DNA of 64,000 nt from Gemmatimonadota bacterium (GTDB taxonomy: Bacteria > Gemmatimonadota > Gemmatimonadetes > Gemmatimonadales > GWC2-71-9), in NCBI GenBank assembly GCA_016720805.1, contig JADKJZ010000014.1, positions 434,001 through 498,000 on the forward strand, written 5' to 3'. Numbering within the stretch: the first letter of the stretch is position 1; the number at the start of each line of letters is the position of its first letter. Shown piece by piece: positions 9,055 through 19,663 of the stretch. The position numbers and the translations under genes were made by a program. The notes under the pieces are model-generated. The model was not told the origin of the DNA. It was given only the letters and a program-made list of their open reading frames with translations, and did no database searches.

Positions 9055-11181
9055 ATGCGGTCAATGACGCTTCCTGCTGCTCCCCGCACCCTCCCCTTCG
9101 GACGGTGGGCGCTGGCGCTTGCGCTGGCCCTCACCCCGGTCGCCGGGAGTGTCGCGGCACAGGAGGACGCGCTGGTGGTGCGGAAGCTGGACTTCGCCGG
9201 CAACAAGGCCCTCGACGACGTGACCTTGGCCGCGGCCATCAGCACGACCAACTCGTCCTTCTTCGCCACCAAGTCGCTGGTGCGCTGGACCGGCCTTGGC
9301 ACCAAGCGCACCTTCAACGAGCAGGAATTTCGTCGCGATGTCGAGCGGATCCAGGCGCTGTATCGGCGGGCCGGCTATCGCGAGGTGGCGGTGGACACCG
9401 TCGTGCGGCGCACGGCGGTCGACGTCTACATCAAGATCACGATCAAGGAGGGCGAGCCGCTTCGGTTGACCTCGCTCGCCCTGCTCGGGCTCGACAGCGT
9501 CCCCGATCGCGAACGGTTGGTACGCGACCTGCCGATCGCCGTGGGCGACGTCTTCTCGCGCTTCACCCTGGCGGCGGCACGCGACACGATCCTCGCGCGG
9601 CTCCAGGATCTCGGCTTCCCGAGTTCGTCGGCACTTCCGGGACGATTCGGCGAGGACGTGGACGGCCACGTGGCGCAGGCCACGCTTGAATTCCACACCG
9701 GACCGCCGGCGGTCTTCGGCCCGGTCACGGTGACGGGTCAGACCCGCGTCGACTCCGGCTTCATCGCGTCGCTCGTGTCGGCGCGCCCCGGCGCGCGCTA
9801 CCGCTACAACGACCTCTTCCGTTCGCAGCGCGCGCTCTACGCTTCGGAGCTGTTCCGGGTGGCGGATGTCGTCATCGACACGGCGCAGTTCAGCAGTGGC
9901 GACACGATCGTCCCGCTGAAGGTGACGGTCGCGGAGGGCCGCGCCCATCGGGCCCGCGCCGCCGTCGGCTTCGCCACCAACGACTGCTTCCGCACCGGGC
10001 TCGGCTGGACCGCGCGGAACTTTCTTGGCGGCGGCAAGCTGCTCGACATCAGTGGGCGGCTCTCGAAGATCGGCGTCGGCGATCCGCTCGACTTCGGGGC
10101 GCGCAACTCGATCTGTTCGCCCCTGCGCGACGACTCGGTCGGATCGCGGCTGGCGAATTACGGCCTCGACGTCTCGCTCCGTCGGAACGGTTTCCTGTCG
10201 CCCGACAACACCCTGACGACGTCGCTCTTTGCCGAGCGGCGCAGCGAGTACAAGGTCTTCCTGCGCGAGGAAGTCGGCGCGGGGGTGTCGATGACCCGGG
10301 AGACGGCGGCGCGCATTCCGATCACGCTCTCGTACCGCCTCTCCTACGGCTTCACCAAGGCGAACCCTGCCTCCTTCTGCGCCTTCTTCAACGCGTGCGC
10401 GGCTGCCGACATCGCGCAGTTGCAGCAACGTCGCGTCCTCGCCACGGTCGGCCTCTCCGCCGAGCGGGTGCGAGTGAACAACCTCCTTGATCCGACGCGC
10501 GGCAGCATCCTGACGGCGGAGGCGACCGTCTCCTCCAAGCTGCTCGGCTCCTCCGCCCAGCAGCAATTCACCCGGGTCGTCGGCGACGCCTCGGGCTTCG
10601 TGCCGCTGACGCGGAGCGTCACGCTGGCCGGACACCTGCGCGTCGGGGCGGTCTTCTCGCCCAAATCTGATTTCAGCACCGGGAGCGGCAACTTCGTCCC
10701 TCCGGAGCAGCGGTTTTATGCCGGCGGGCCGAACGATGTGCGCGGCTATGATCGCAACGAGCTCGGACCGGTGGTGTACGTCGTGCCTGCTGATTCGGTG
10801 CGAGCAGACGACACCTTTCCGGCCTCGGAGGCCAGGATCTCGGCGACCGGCGGCAGCCGCGTGGTCGTGGCGAACCTGGAGCTGCGGCTCCCCTCGCCGA
10901 TCTTTTCCCCGCGGATGCGATTCGCCGTCTTCACGGACGTGGGCGCGCTCTGGGATCAGGGCGGCACCGCCCGCTGGCGGATGACGCCCGGCGTGGGACT
11001 TCGCTTCGCCTCGCCGCTCGGCCCGATCCGGCTCGACATGGGGTTCAACCGGTACGAGCTGGAATCGGGCACGGTGTACACCACGACCGCCGCGGGCGAC
11101 CTTCGGGTGATCGACACGGGGTTCGTGCGGAAGCGCACGCGCGACTACACCATCCACTTCTCGGTGGGACAGGCGTTCTGA
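9055..11181 (+). CDS. Omp85-family outer-membrane assembly protein (TamA/BamA-like)
   Basis: A 708-aa outer-membrane insertase. The N-terminal signal peptide ends at about AQE; POTRA-type repeats follow (VVRKLDFAGNKALDDVTL; a second around GPVTVTGQTRVDSGFI), then a C-terminal surface-antigen barrel with RFYAGGPNDVRGYDRNELGP (the VRGY signature) and a terminal aromatic, FSVGQAF. The stop overlaps the next start (TGATG) and the next gene is TamB, so a TamA role in the TAM complex is more likely than a BamA role. Either ATG 9055 or ATG 9064 could be used; AGGA at about 9050 is better spaced for the second. Confidence 0.9.
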   Translation: MRSMTLPAAPRTLPFGRWALALALALTPVAGSVAAQEDALVVRKLDFAGNKALDDVTLAAAISTTNSSFFATKSLVRWTGLGTKRTFNEQEFRRDVERIQALYRRAGYREVAVDTVVRRTAVDVYIKITIKEGEPLRLTSLALLGLDSVPDRERLVRDLPIAVGDVFSRFTLAAARDTILARLQDLGFPSSSALPGRFGEDVDGHVAQATLEFHTGPPAVFGPVTVTGQTRVDSGFIASLVSARPGARYRYNDLFRSQRALYASELFRVADVVIDTAQFSSGDTIVPLKVTVAEGRAHRARAAVGFATNDCFRTGLGWTARNFLGGGKLLDISGRLSKIGVGDPLDFGARNSICSPLRDDSVGSRLANYGLDVSLRRNGFLSPDNTLTTSLFAERRSEYKVFLREEVGAGVSMTRETAARIPITLSYRLSYGFTKANPASFCAFFNACAAADIAQLQQRRVLATVGLSAERVRVNNLLDPTRGSILTAEATVSSKLLGSSAQQQFTRVVGDASGFVPLTRSVTLAGHLRVGAVFSPKSDFSTGSGNFVPPEQRFYAGGPNDVRGYDRNELGPVVYVVPADSVRADDTFPASEARISATGGSRVVVANLELRLPSPIFSPRMRFAVFTDVGALWDQGGTARWRMTPGVGLRFASPLGPIRLDMGFNRYELESGTVYTTTAAGDLRVIDTGFVRKRTRDYTIHFSVGQAF

Positions 11182-14100
11182 TGCGTCGGGTGCGCCTCTT
11201 CCTGACCGCCGGTTTCGTCTGGCCCCTGCTGGTGCTGTTCGGCGGCCTGCTCGGAACGGCCGCGGCCGTGCTCTGGTCGCCGCCGGGGCAGCGGTTGCTG
11301 GCTCGCGTGGTGACCACGATGATCTCGGGACGGGTGGCGGGGCGTGTCGAAATTGGCGGCATCCGCGGGTCGTTGCTCGGGCATGCCGTGCTGGAGCGGG
11401 TGGCCGTGCACGATTCGCTCGGTGGCCTGGTGCTCACCGCCGAGCGGCTGGAGCTGCGCTATACCTTGCCAGAGTTGCTGGCGGGACGGTTGGTGTTTCA
11501 CGAGGTCCGTGTCGAGCGCCCGGTGATCCATCTGATCCGGCTGCGTCGCTCGCGCTGGAACTACGAGGAAGTCTTCCGCAGCAAGCCGGGTACGCCGGGT
11601 GGCTCGTCGGCGCTGGTGGAGCTTCGCGACCTGGTGATTCATGGCGGCACCATTCGGGTCGACGTAGCGACCACGCCGCACGCCCCGAAGTTGCCGACCT
11701 CGCGGAACGGCGCGGCCCCGGCCCAACCGCGGATCGAGTCGAGCGCGGACGGTCCGGTGCGCGTCTACGGCCTCACCGAACTGGATGCGCGCGTGCCGCT
11801 GGTGCGCATCTCGACGCCGGCGCGCGATCCGATCCTGGTGCGCATCGCCGAACTGCGAGGCAAGCTCGCCGATCCGGCGTTGACGATCACCGCACTGCAG
11901 GCCGAGATCATCACGGCGGGTGATTCGTTGCGGTTCACGCTGGACCGCGCCGCGATGCCGGGCACGGTGGTGCAGGGTGGCGGCGCCGTGCGCTGGCCGC
12001 AGGACACGATCCTCTTCGACTGGGCGCTCCGTGCCGACACGGTCGACCTCGACGACCTTCGGTGGATCTCACCCGACTTTCCGTCGTGGCAGGGGCGCGG
12101 CGAGGTGGTGGCCCGTTCCAACAGCAACACCCAGACCGAGTACCGACTGGAGAAGCTCACGCTCGGGCACGGCGTGGCCCGCGCGGTGGGCCGCATGGTG
12201 GCGATCGTCGACACCAAGCGCGGGCTCGGCTTTCGCGACCTCGACCTGGCGTTGACGCAGACGCCGCTTGAGGTGATGCGCCCCTACTTGGACACGTTGC
12301 CGTTCGCAGGGATGCTCGAGGGGCGCCTCCGCCTCGATGGCTTCCTCGACGCCATGCGCGTCGCCGGCGACCTGCGGCTCGCCGATGCGCTGGTGCCCGG
12401 GCAGCCGATCTCGACCTTCCGCACCGACGGGGTGATTCATTTCGGCGGGGCCGAGGGGGCCGTCTTTGATGGCTTCCAGCTGCTCGACGCGTCGGTCGCG
12501 CTCGGCACGGTGCACCGGGTCGTGCCGGCGATGCTGCTCCCGGGGCAGTTGCATCTTGTCGGCCGGCTCAACGGCTCGTGGCAGAACGCGCGGTTCGACG
12601 GGTTGGCGGAGCATCAGGCGCCGAACCAGGCCGTCTCGCGCCTGCTCGGCGCGGTGCGTCTCGACACCCGGCGCGAGGTGCTCGGGGTGGAGATGGATGC
12701 CACCTTCGACCGACTGTCGTTCGATGCCTTGCGGTCCGGCTATCCCTCGTTGACTCCGCACGGCGGGCTCACGGGACGGATCGTCACCCGCGGCTCGCTC
12801 GAGTCCCTTTGGCTCGACGCCGATGTGACCGGGGACCTCGGGACGATCCGCGCGTTGGGGACCATCACCGCGATGGATCCGCGCTGGGCGGCCGATTCGC
12901 TCGACCTGACTTTCAGCCGCGTCGACCTCGACGCATTGCTTGGCAAGGGTGGTTCCACGGCGCTCAACGGCCGGATGCGGCTGCACGGTGCGATCGACTC
13001 GCTGGTGCCGCCCGACGGCTCGGTCGCGATGGACCTGGATCGATCCCGCGTCGGCGGTCTGACCTTCGACCAGGCGACGCTGCGCCTGGCTGCCTCGGCG
13101 GGGATGCTCAACGTCGACAGCGCCGAGGTCCGCTGGCCCGAGGGGCAGATCAGTGGTCGCGGCGCAATCGGCTGGGCGGTTCCCGATTCCGGCTCGCTGC
13201 ATCTCGAGGCGTGGGCCGCGTCGTTGCAGCCTTTCGATTCGCTGTTGCGCGCGGCCACCGGCATCGTGCGCGACACGCTGGCACCACGGACGCTCGACGG
13301 GCTGGCGCGGCTGGCGGTCGATCTGCACGGGTCCCTCGACCGCGCGGCGGTCGTGGCGCGGCTCGATGCCGAAGATGTGGTGCTCGATCAGTGGCGGGTC
13401 GGCGTGCTCGGCGCGGATGTCACGGCCGATTCACTCGGGGCCAAGGGGCTGACGCTGGCGTTGACGGCCGATTCGCTCGGCAACGCGACGCTCCTTGGTC
13501 GGGCCGTGGCCGTGCAGCTTCGCGGCCGCGCCGACTCGCTGGCGTTCACCGGCGAAGGGCAGCTCAACGGACTGCAACTCGCGACCGCCGGCACGTGGCA
13601 GGGAGACTCGACCAAGCAGCGGATCGCGCTCGACTCGCTGGCGCTGGCCTTCCCGCGGCAGCAATGGCGGCTCGAGCGGCCGACGCAGTTCCGGCTCGCC
13701 GATGGCCTCGCCACGCTCGACGACACCCTTGCCCTCCGCACCCGTGACGGCAGCGGAGCGATCACCCTGTTCGGCAGTTTCCCTGGTGATGTCCCCGGCA
13801 CGATGACCGCCAGTGCGGTGGGCCTCGACCTCGCAGACCTCGTGGGCCTGATGCAAGGCGACACCAGTGCCGTGGCGGGCCTCGCGGCACTCGACCTGCG
13901 CCTGGGTGGTACGCGCGAGGCGCCGACGATGCGCGGCAGCGCGGCCGTGACCGGCCCGGTGCTCGGCTCGGTGCGGGCCCCCATGGTGCGCGCGGCGTTC
14001 GACTACGAGTCGCGGATGCTGCGGTCGCACCTCACGTTCTGGCGAACGGGCGATGCGATGCTTGACGTCGATCTCGCGCTGCCGTTCGACCTCGCCCTGG

Positions 14101-15570
14101 CCGCCCGCAGCGACCGCAAGCTGCCGGGCCCGATCTCGATCACCGCGCGCGCGGATTCGGTCGACCTCGCCGTCTTCGAGGCCTTCACGCCCAGCATCCG
14201 GAACGCCAGCGGGATCGTCCAGCTGGACCTGCAGGGCAGCGGCACGTGGGCGACGCCGCGCCTCGGCGGATCGCTCGCCGTGCGCAACGGCCGCATGCGG
14301 CTCCCGTCGCTCGGCGTGACCTACGACCAGGTGGACGGCTGGGCGCGGTTCAGCGGCGACTCGCTGCTGCTCGACTCGCTCTCGATGAATGGTGATGGCG
14401 GAACGCTGCGCACCACCGGCAGTGTCCGCTTCGACCAGCTGACGTCGCCGGTGCTCGACCTGACGTTCGACGCGCGCGGCTTCCTGGCGATGAACGTGCC
14501 GAACTATCTGAAGCTGCGGGCCGAACAGCTGAACGTCACCTTGCGCGGTCCAGTGGCGCATCCGGTGCTGCGTGGCAGCGGGCACCCTCTCCGGCAGCGT
14601 GCTCTACTTCGCCGATCTGGTCACCAAGGACATTGTCGACCTCGAAGACCCGGCCTTCCTGGACCTCGTCGACACGCTCGCGCTCCGTCGGCAGAAACTC
14701 GGCGCGGCGTTCCAGAACCGCTTCCTCGACTCGCTCCGGATCGAGGGGCTGCGGTTCCGCCTCGGCACCGAGGTGTGGCTCCGATCGAGCGAAGCCAACG
14801 TGCAGCTTGAGGGGTCCGTCACCGTCGACAAGGCCCGGCAGCAGTACCGGCTCGCGGGCACCTTCACCGCGCCGCGCGGGACGTACACGCTCAAGGTGCC
14901 GTATCTGCCGGCACGCGACTTCACCGTGGAGAGCGGGACGGTCAGTTACTTCGGATCGCCCGACCTCAACGCCGAGCTCAACCTGCAGGCGCGGCACATC
15001 GTGCACACCGGCGGGCGGCGAGGACGTGCCGATCGTGGCGCACATCGAGGGGAGCATCCAGGTGCCGCGGCTGACGCTGTCGAGCCCTGGGCGCAACCTG
15101 CCCGATCGCGACCTGATTTCCTTCCTGATGTTCGGAATCCCGCAGGGGCAGCTCGGCGGGAGTCAGCGAGCCCAGGTCACCTCGACGGCGCAGTCACTCC
15201 TCGCCGGCGCCTTCACGGCGAGCTCTCCCGCCTGGCGACGGATGCCGGCTTCGACCTCTTCGAGATCCGCTCCGGACTGCTCCAGCGGGGGCAGCAGGGG
15301 CCGAGCCTGACGCAACTGCTGGCGGGCTTCCAGCTCTCGCGCCGCTTCTTCGCGACCTTCAACGCCGGCTTCTGCACCGGCGGTGGCTCGAACAGTCCGG
15401 TCTTCTCGCGCAACAACCTCGGCGCCTCGCTCGAGTACCGGCTCTCGCGTGAGTTCCGCCTGAAGGCGTCGGCGGAACCGGTGGGTTCCTGTCAGGCGAG
15501 CGCCACCAGTACCTTGCTGCCGCGCCGCTACCAGTTCGGTACGGACCTGCTCTGGGAGAGGGAATACTGA
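11181..15570 (+). CDS. tamB: TamB-like translocation and assembly module protein (frame broken three times)
   Basis: A long beta-taco protein spanning the periplasm between an inner-membrane anchor and the Omp85 partner. It has one N-terminal membrane helix (LVLFGGLLGTAAAVL), then AsmA/TamB-like repeats, and the conserved TamB C-terminal domain (VHTGG, VPRLTLSSPGRNLPDRDLI, SLLAGAF, GFDLFEIRSG). Read in one frame it stops at 14810. The conserved sequence continues in frame +2 from about 14580, changes again at about 15012 and returns at about 15219. Each break is solved by one G added or lost in a run of G, giving about 1460 aa in total, the size expected. Sequencing error is the simplest explanation; decay is possible. 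Confidence 0.85.
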
Positions 15571-15571
15571 G

Positions 15572-16489
15572 TTGACCAAGGCCATCCTGATCGCCAATCC
15601 GAACGCCGCCCGCACGGCGGCCGCGACGGTGCGGCGCATCGAACAGGTCATGACCGGTGCGGGATGGGCGGTGGAGGTCCTCGCCACAGGCGGGCCGGGC
15701 GATGCGCGTCGGCTCGCCGAGTACGGCGTGGCGCAGGGTGTCGATGTCGTCGCCGTCTTCGGCGGCGACGGCACCACGATGCAGGCCGCGGCCGCCCTGG
15801 TGGGCACCGACGTGGCGCTCGGCCTGCTGCCGGGCGGCACCGGCAACCTGCTGGCGGGTAACCTGCGGCTGCCGAGCAACCCGGTGAAAGCCGCCGAGTT
15901 GATGGTGCGTGGTGTACCGACGCGACTCGACCTCGGGCGGATGGAGCGGCCAGATGGCGTGCACTATTTCGCGGTGGCGTGCGGGGCCGGGGTCGATGCG
16001 CGCGTGATGGTCGAGACTGAATCGGCGATGAAGCACAAGTGGGGGATGATGGCGTACGTCGCCACCACCTTGCGCATCATTCCGGAGATCCGCAGCGTGC
16101 CGTTCCTCGTCACCGTCGATGGGGTGGAGCAGCAGCTCGACGCGGCGATGCTGATGGTGGCCAACTGCGGCGAGGTGATTCCGCCGCTCGTGAAGCTGGG
16201 TGCGGGGATCTCGCCGCACGACGGCTACCTCGACCTGGTGGTGTTCCAGGCCAACAAGTTCGGCGGCTCGGTTCGGGCGGTATGGGACCTCCTGCGCGAC
16301 GCCGAGGGGACCTTCGGGAAGGATGTCTTCGTGGGGTACGCCCGCGGCAAGGAAATCTCGGTGCGGGCGCTGGATGGCGAGCAGCCGGTCCAGATGGATG
16401 GCGAAGGCGGCGGCGAGACCCCCTTCACGGCCACGGTGGTGCCGGGCGCGATCGCGGTGATGCTGCCAGCGGAATCGCGGGCGGGGTGA
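15572..16489 (+). CDS. Diacylglycerol/lipid kinase, YegS/DagK family
   Basis: A 305-aa lipid kinase of the DAGK catalytic family. The N-terminus AILIANPNAART is the usual phosphate loop opening; VFGGDGTTMQAAAAL (about 63-77) is the GGDGT nucleotide motif; LLPGGTGNLLAGNL (about 88-101) is the second conserved glycine-rich motif. The C-terminal half has the double-glycine beta-sandwich features (FAVACGAGVDARVMVET). Translation starts at TTG one base after the tamB stop, so it is coupled to tamB. It may recycle diacylglycerol or make a phospholipid precursor; the exact lipid is unknown. A heptamer repeat block lies 22 bp past its stop. Confidence 0.88.
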   Translation: MTKAILIANPNAARTAAATVRRIEQVMTGAGWAVEVLATGGPGDARRLAEYGVAQGVDVVAVFGGDGTTMQAAAALVGTDVALGLLPGGTGNLLAGNLRLPSNPVKAAELMVRGVPTRLDLGRMERPDGVHYFAVACGAGVDARVMVETESAMKHKWGMMAYVATTLRIIPEIRSVPFLVTVDGVEQQLDAAMLMVANCGEVIPPLVKLGAGISPHDGYLDLVVFQANKFGGSVRAVWDLLRDAEGTFGKDVFVGYARGKEISVRALDGEQPVQMDGEGGGETPFTATVVPGAIAVMLPAESRAG

Positions 16490-16510
16490 TATTGTCAGTG
16501 GCGGGGTCCC

Positions 16511-16545
16511 ATCGATGATCGATGATCGATCATCGATGATCGATT
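16511..16545. repeat. Heptamer inverted-repeat cassette 2 (behind the lipid kinase)
   Basis: Five successive 7-base units, ATCGATG x2, ATCGATC, ATCGATG, ATCGATT. The first 34 bases are nearly their own reverse complement (one symmetric pair of mismatches), so the strand can fold into a long hairpin. It lies between the kinase stop (16489) and the regulator start (16579). Confidence 0.8.
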
Positions 16546-16578
16546 CCGCCGAAGCTCACCATTTCCGGATGCCCGTGG

Positions 16579-17927
16579 ATGCCCAACTCGATTCTGCTCA
16601 TCGATGACGACCTCGCCATCCTCCGCTCGATCGGGGCCCTCTTCGAGCAGCGGGGATGGGACGTCTATCGTGAGCTGACCGGAGAGGCGGGGCTGGCGAC
16701 CTTTGCGCGCTCGCTCCCGGATGTCGTGCTCCTGGACCTGAATCTGCCGGGGATGGATGGGCTCGAGGTGCTGGAACAGCTGCGCGGTCGCGACACGGCG
16801 GTGGTCCTGCTGACCGGCGACAACGATGTGTCCGCCGCGGTGTCGGCGATGCGCAGCGGGGCCGAGAACTTCCTCGTCAAGCCGGTCGAGGCCGAGCACC
16901 TGCTCGCGACGTGCGAGCGGGCGGCCGAGAAGGGGCGACTGCGCCGGGTCAATCGGAGCCTGATCGGGCGCGGCGCGCCGGTCGAGGGCTTCGACGGACT
17001 CGGTGTGTCGCCGATGATGAAGGAGGTCGCACGGCAGCTCACGCTGCTCGCCCGGAGCGACGGCACGCCGGTGCTGATCCAGGGCGAGCCCGGGACGGAG
17101 AAGATGGAGATCGCCCGCCTCCTGCACGACGCGTCGCCCCGCGCCACGGCGCCGTTCATCGAGCTCGCCGACGGGGCCGGGGATCCGGAGTGGCTCGAGA
17201 CGCTGTTGGTGGGGCGGGAAGGCGGCGACCCCGCGTCGGGCGCCGGCGAGCGGCGGCAGGGCCTGCTCGAGATCGCCGATGGCGGCACGCTCTTTCTGAC
17301 GGAAGTCGGTGATCTGCCGGGGCCACTCCAGGCGACGCTGGTCGGGGTGCTTGAGCAGCATGCCTTCCGCCGGGTCGGTGGTTCCCGCGAAATTCCGGTC
17401 GACGTTCGGGTGGTGGCGGCCACCGCCCATTCCGCGTCGGCGCTGCTCAGCTCCGGTCGCCTGCGTGAAGATCTCTATTACCGGCTGAACGTGATGCCGT
17501 TGGTGGTGCCACCGCTTCGCGAGCGGACCCGCGAGGATCTGCTCGGGCTGATTCGCCGGGATCTCCGCGACCTCAGTCGCGCCGCGCCCGGGTCGCCGAC
17601 GCGGCTGACCGATGATGCACTGGATCGGTTGCTGGGGTACGGTTGGCCGGGCAACGCGCAGGAGCTCCGCAACGTCATCGAGCGGGCGATGCTGCTCGCG
17701 CGGGGCGTCGAGGCCATCGGCGCCGAACACCTGCCCGGAGAGTTCCGGGCCAGGGGGGACCGTTCGATCGGCGGCACAATCCGCTGACGATGGAGGAGGT
17801 GGAACGGATGCATATCGATCGCACGCTCAAGCACCACGGCGGAAACCGCACGCGCGCGGCCGCCGAACTCGGCATCTCTCGCGCCACGCTGATCGCCAAG
17901 ATCAAGCGGTACGCGATCCCGCATTGA
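16579..17927 (+). CDS. NtrC-family response regulator with degenerate AAA+ domain (frame broken near 17757)
   Basis: Receiver domain 1-120 with acidic pair DDD (9-11), phospho-acceptor D53 and K101, so phosphorylation looks intact. The central AAA+ domain keeps its fold (GLLEIADGGTLFL, LREDLYYRLNVMPL, YGWPGNAQELRNVIERA) but Walker A reads GEPGTEKM (169-176) instead of GESGTGKE, Walker B reads TLFLTE instead of TLFLDE, and the GAFTGA loop is replaced by GREGGDPASGA. The first frame ends at 17787; the Fis-type DNA-binding helix-turn-helix (RTRAAAELGISRATLIAKIK) continues in another frame to 17927. One more G in the six-G run at 17753-17758 would join them. It is probably a DNA-binding regulator that no longer activates sigma-54. 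Confidence 0.82.
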
Positions 17928-18127
17928 TGGCCACCACGCAGCCTCGTCCCACCCTGCGCGAGCGGGATGCGATGCTCTGCCGCGCCTGCGGCCGCGAGGA
18001 ACGCGCCTCCGAGGGTTACCCCTGCGAGTCGTGCGGCACCTTCGTCTGCCTGGTCTGCACCATTCGCGGAGTGACGATGTGTCGCGAGTGCGTGGCAAAG
18101 GCCAACGCGAAGGCGAAGGACTCGTGA
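17927..18127 (+). CDS. Small B-box-like zinc-finger protein
   Basis: A 66-aa protein starting at an ATG that shares one base with the stop of the regulator gene. Its core has four Cys pairs: CRACG, CESCG, CLVCT and CRECV, spaced so that two zinc ions could be bound in a B-box-like cross-brace. The basic, Ala/Lys-rich tail AKANAKAKDS follows. It overlaps the next gene by 4 bp (GTGA). No enzyme motif is present; a protein-binding or DNA-binding adaptor role is a guess. Small size and tight coupling to both neighbours argue that it is real. Confidence 0.75.
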   Translation: MATTQPRPTLRERDAMLCRACGREERASEGYPCESCGTFVCLVCTIRGVTMCRECVAKANAKAKDS

Positions 18128-18906
18128 ACGCACTGCTGGCGACAGCCGCCGTGGTGCCGGTGCTCGCGACGCACTCGCTCGCCGCGGAACAGGTGACCCA
18201 GCTCGTCCTCGGTGAGGGTGCGGAAGTGCTCGACCATCACGGCGCGATGCTGCGCATCCGCACCATCCTCGACGATTACGCGGGATGGGTGCACGAGGGC
18301 TACGTCCGTCGCCTGCATCTCGGCGACGTCGAGGCATGGCTCTCCACGGCGGCATGGTCAGAGGGGGCACTGCTCCGCGACAGCACCGGGATGGCGATCC
18401 GGGCGCCGCACCGCGCTCGGCTGCTGCTGGAGGGGAGCTCGCGGGCCCGGCTCCCGGACGGTGACGTGGCCGAGATTCTCGGTGGCTCGGTGCGCCCCTA
18501 CGGTGACGTGATTCTGGCGAGCCTCGCGCAGGCTCCGTCGACATGGGCGTGGCGCGAGTTTGCTGGCGCACCATACCTCTGGGGCGGCGTCACGGCTTCG
18601 GGGATCGATTGTTCCGGCCTGGTGCAGACCACTTTTCTCGCGCGCGGCGTGCCACTCCCGCGTGACGCCCGGCTCCAGGTCGACATGGGACAGCGGATCG
18701 AGCTCGCCGATCGCCGCGCCGACGACCTGCTCTTCTTTCGAGGCGCCGACAGCGACGGCATCACGCACGTGGCCATTCAGGCGGGCGAGGACGCCATTGT
18801 GCACAGCACGGTGGCGACGGGTCGAGTCACTCGCGAACCGTGCACCGAGGGGAGTCGCGCGGCGCCGCTCCTGGAACGGCTCGTCGCCGTGCGTCGACTG
18901 ACCTGA
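18124..18906 (+). CDS. NlpC/P60 family cell-wall hydrolase with SH3-like N-terminal region
   Basis: Likely gamma-D-glutamyl-L-diamino acid endopeptidase acting on peptidoglycan peptides (YkfC-like). The GTG start at 18124 overlaps the zinc-finger stop. The 260-aa protein has an N-terminal SH3-like part (LVLGEGAEVLDHHGAMLRIR; GWVHEGYVRR) and a C-terminal NlpC/P60 domain with the catalytic Cys in GIDCSGLVQ, the His in ITHVAIQAGE, and the third polar residue supplied by IVHST. No clear signal peptide is seen at this start (MNALLATAAVVPVLATHSLA is hydrophobic but short), so it may act in the cytoplasm on recycled murein peptides. Confidence 0.85.
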   Translation: MNALLATAAVVPVLATHSLAAEQVTQLVLGEGAEVLDHHGAMLRIRTILDDYAGWVHEGYVRRLHLGDVEAWLSTAAWSEGALLRDSTGMAIRAPHRARLLLEGSSRARLPDGDVAEILGGSVRPYGDVILASLAQAPSTWAWREFAGAPYLWGGVTASGIDCSGLVQTTFLARGVPLPRDARLQVDMGQRIELADRRADDLLFFRGADSDGITHVAIQAGEDAIVHSTVATGRVTREPCTEGSRAAPLLERLVAVRRLT

Positions 18907-19598
18907 TGCGCCGCCTGGTTCTCTTCGACATCGATGGCACCTTGCTGCTGAGTGCCTCGGCCGGTCGGCACGCGATCCAGGCCGCCTTCGCCGAGGAATT
19001 CGCCGACCTCTCCTTTTTCGAGTCGGTCCGCTTCGACGGCAAGACCGATCCGCAGATTGTCGGTGAGCTCTATGCGGCCGCCGGCGCGCCGGAGCGGGCC
19101 ACGCCCGAGCGCACGATCGAAATCCTCGATCGCTACCTGGGCCATCTGGAACGAGAGGTGTCACAGCGTGCCGATCGGGTGCAGGCCCTTCCAGGGATCG
19201 TTCCGCTGCTCGATGCCCTGGCCGAGCGTCCCGCGGTTGTTGTCGGACTGCTGACGGGCAACATCGTGCGGGGCGCCGCGCTCAAGCTCGGCGCGGCGGG
19301 GCTGGCGCTCGAACGCTTCACGCTCGGCGCCTACGGCTCCGACAGCGGGCACCGCCCTGACCTGCCGCCGATCGCCGCCCAACGGGCCGTCGCACACTTC
19401 GGCCGGGTCCCGTCCGGCGCCGAGGTGGTGATCCTCGGGGACACGCCGGCGGACGTCACCTGTGGCAATTCGATCGGCGCCCGAGCCATCGGCGTCGCGA
19501 CCGGCGCGTATTCGCGCGAGGAGTTGCTCGCGGCCGGGGCCTACGCGGCGTTCGACACCCTGGCCGACACCGAGGCCGTGTTGCAGGCGATCTTCTGA
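18906..19598 (+). CDS. HAD-superfamily phosphatase (phosphoglycolate phosphatase-like)
   Basis: A 230-aa hydrolase starting at an ATG that overlaps the preceding stop (TGATG). Motif I is FDIDGTLLL (nucleophile and acid aspartates), motif II lies at about VGLLTGN, and motif IV is VILGDTPADVTCGNSIGARA. The alpha-helical cap between motifs I and II puts it in subclass I with Gph/PGMB-type enzymes. The substrate cannot be told. Position in a run with a cell-wall hydrolase and AcpS gives no firm clue. Confidence 0.85.
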   Translation: MRRLVLFDIDGTLLLSASAGRHAIQAAFAEEFADLSFFESVRFDGKTDPQIVGELYAAAGAPERATPERTIEILDRYLGHLEREVSQRADRVQALPGIVPLLDALAERPAVVVGLLTGNIVRGAALKLGAAGLALERFTLGAYGSDSGHRPDLPPIAAQRAVAHFGRVPSGAEVVILGDTPADVTCGNSIGARAIGVATGAYSREELLAAGAYAAFDTLADTEAVLQAIF

Positions 19599-19663
19599 CC
19601 CCGCCCCTCTCGGCTGACCTCGGTCGACTGGCGCCGCCCGCCGCGGCGGCCCCCTTCGATGCG

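Noticed and set aside
11181..15570. Programmed frameshifting in tamB
   Set aside because: Three shifts in both directions, all explained by one-base changes in G runs and without a slippery-site plus structure pattern, fit indel errors better.
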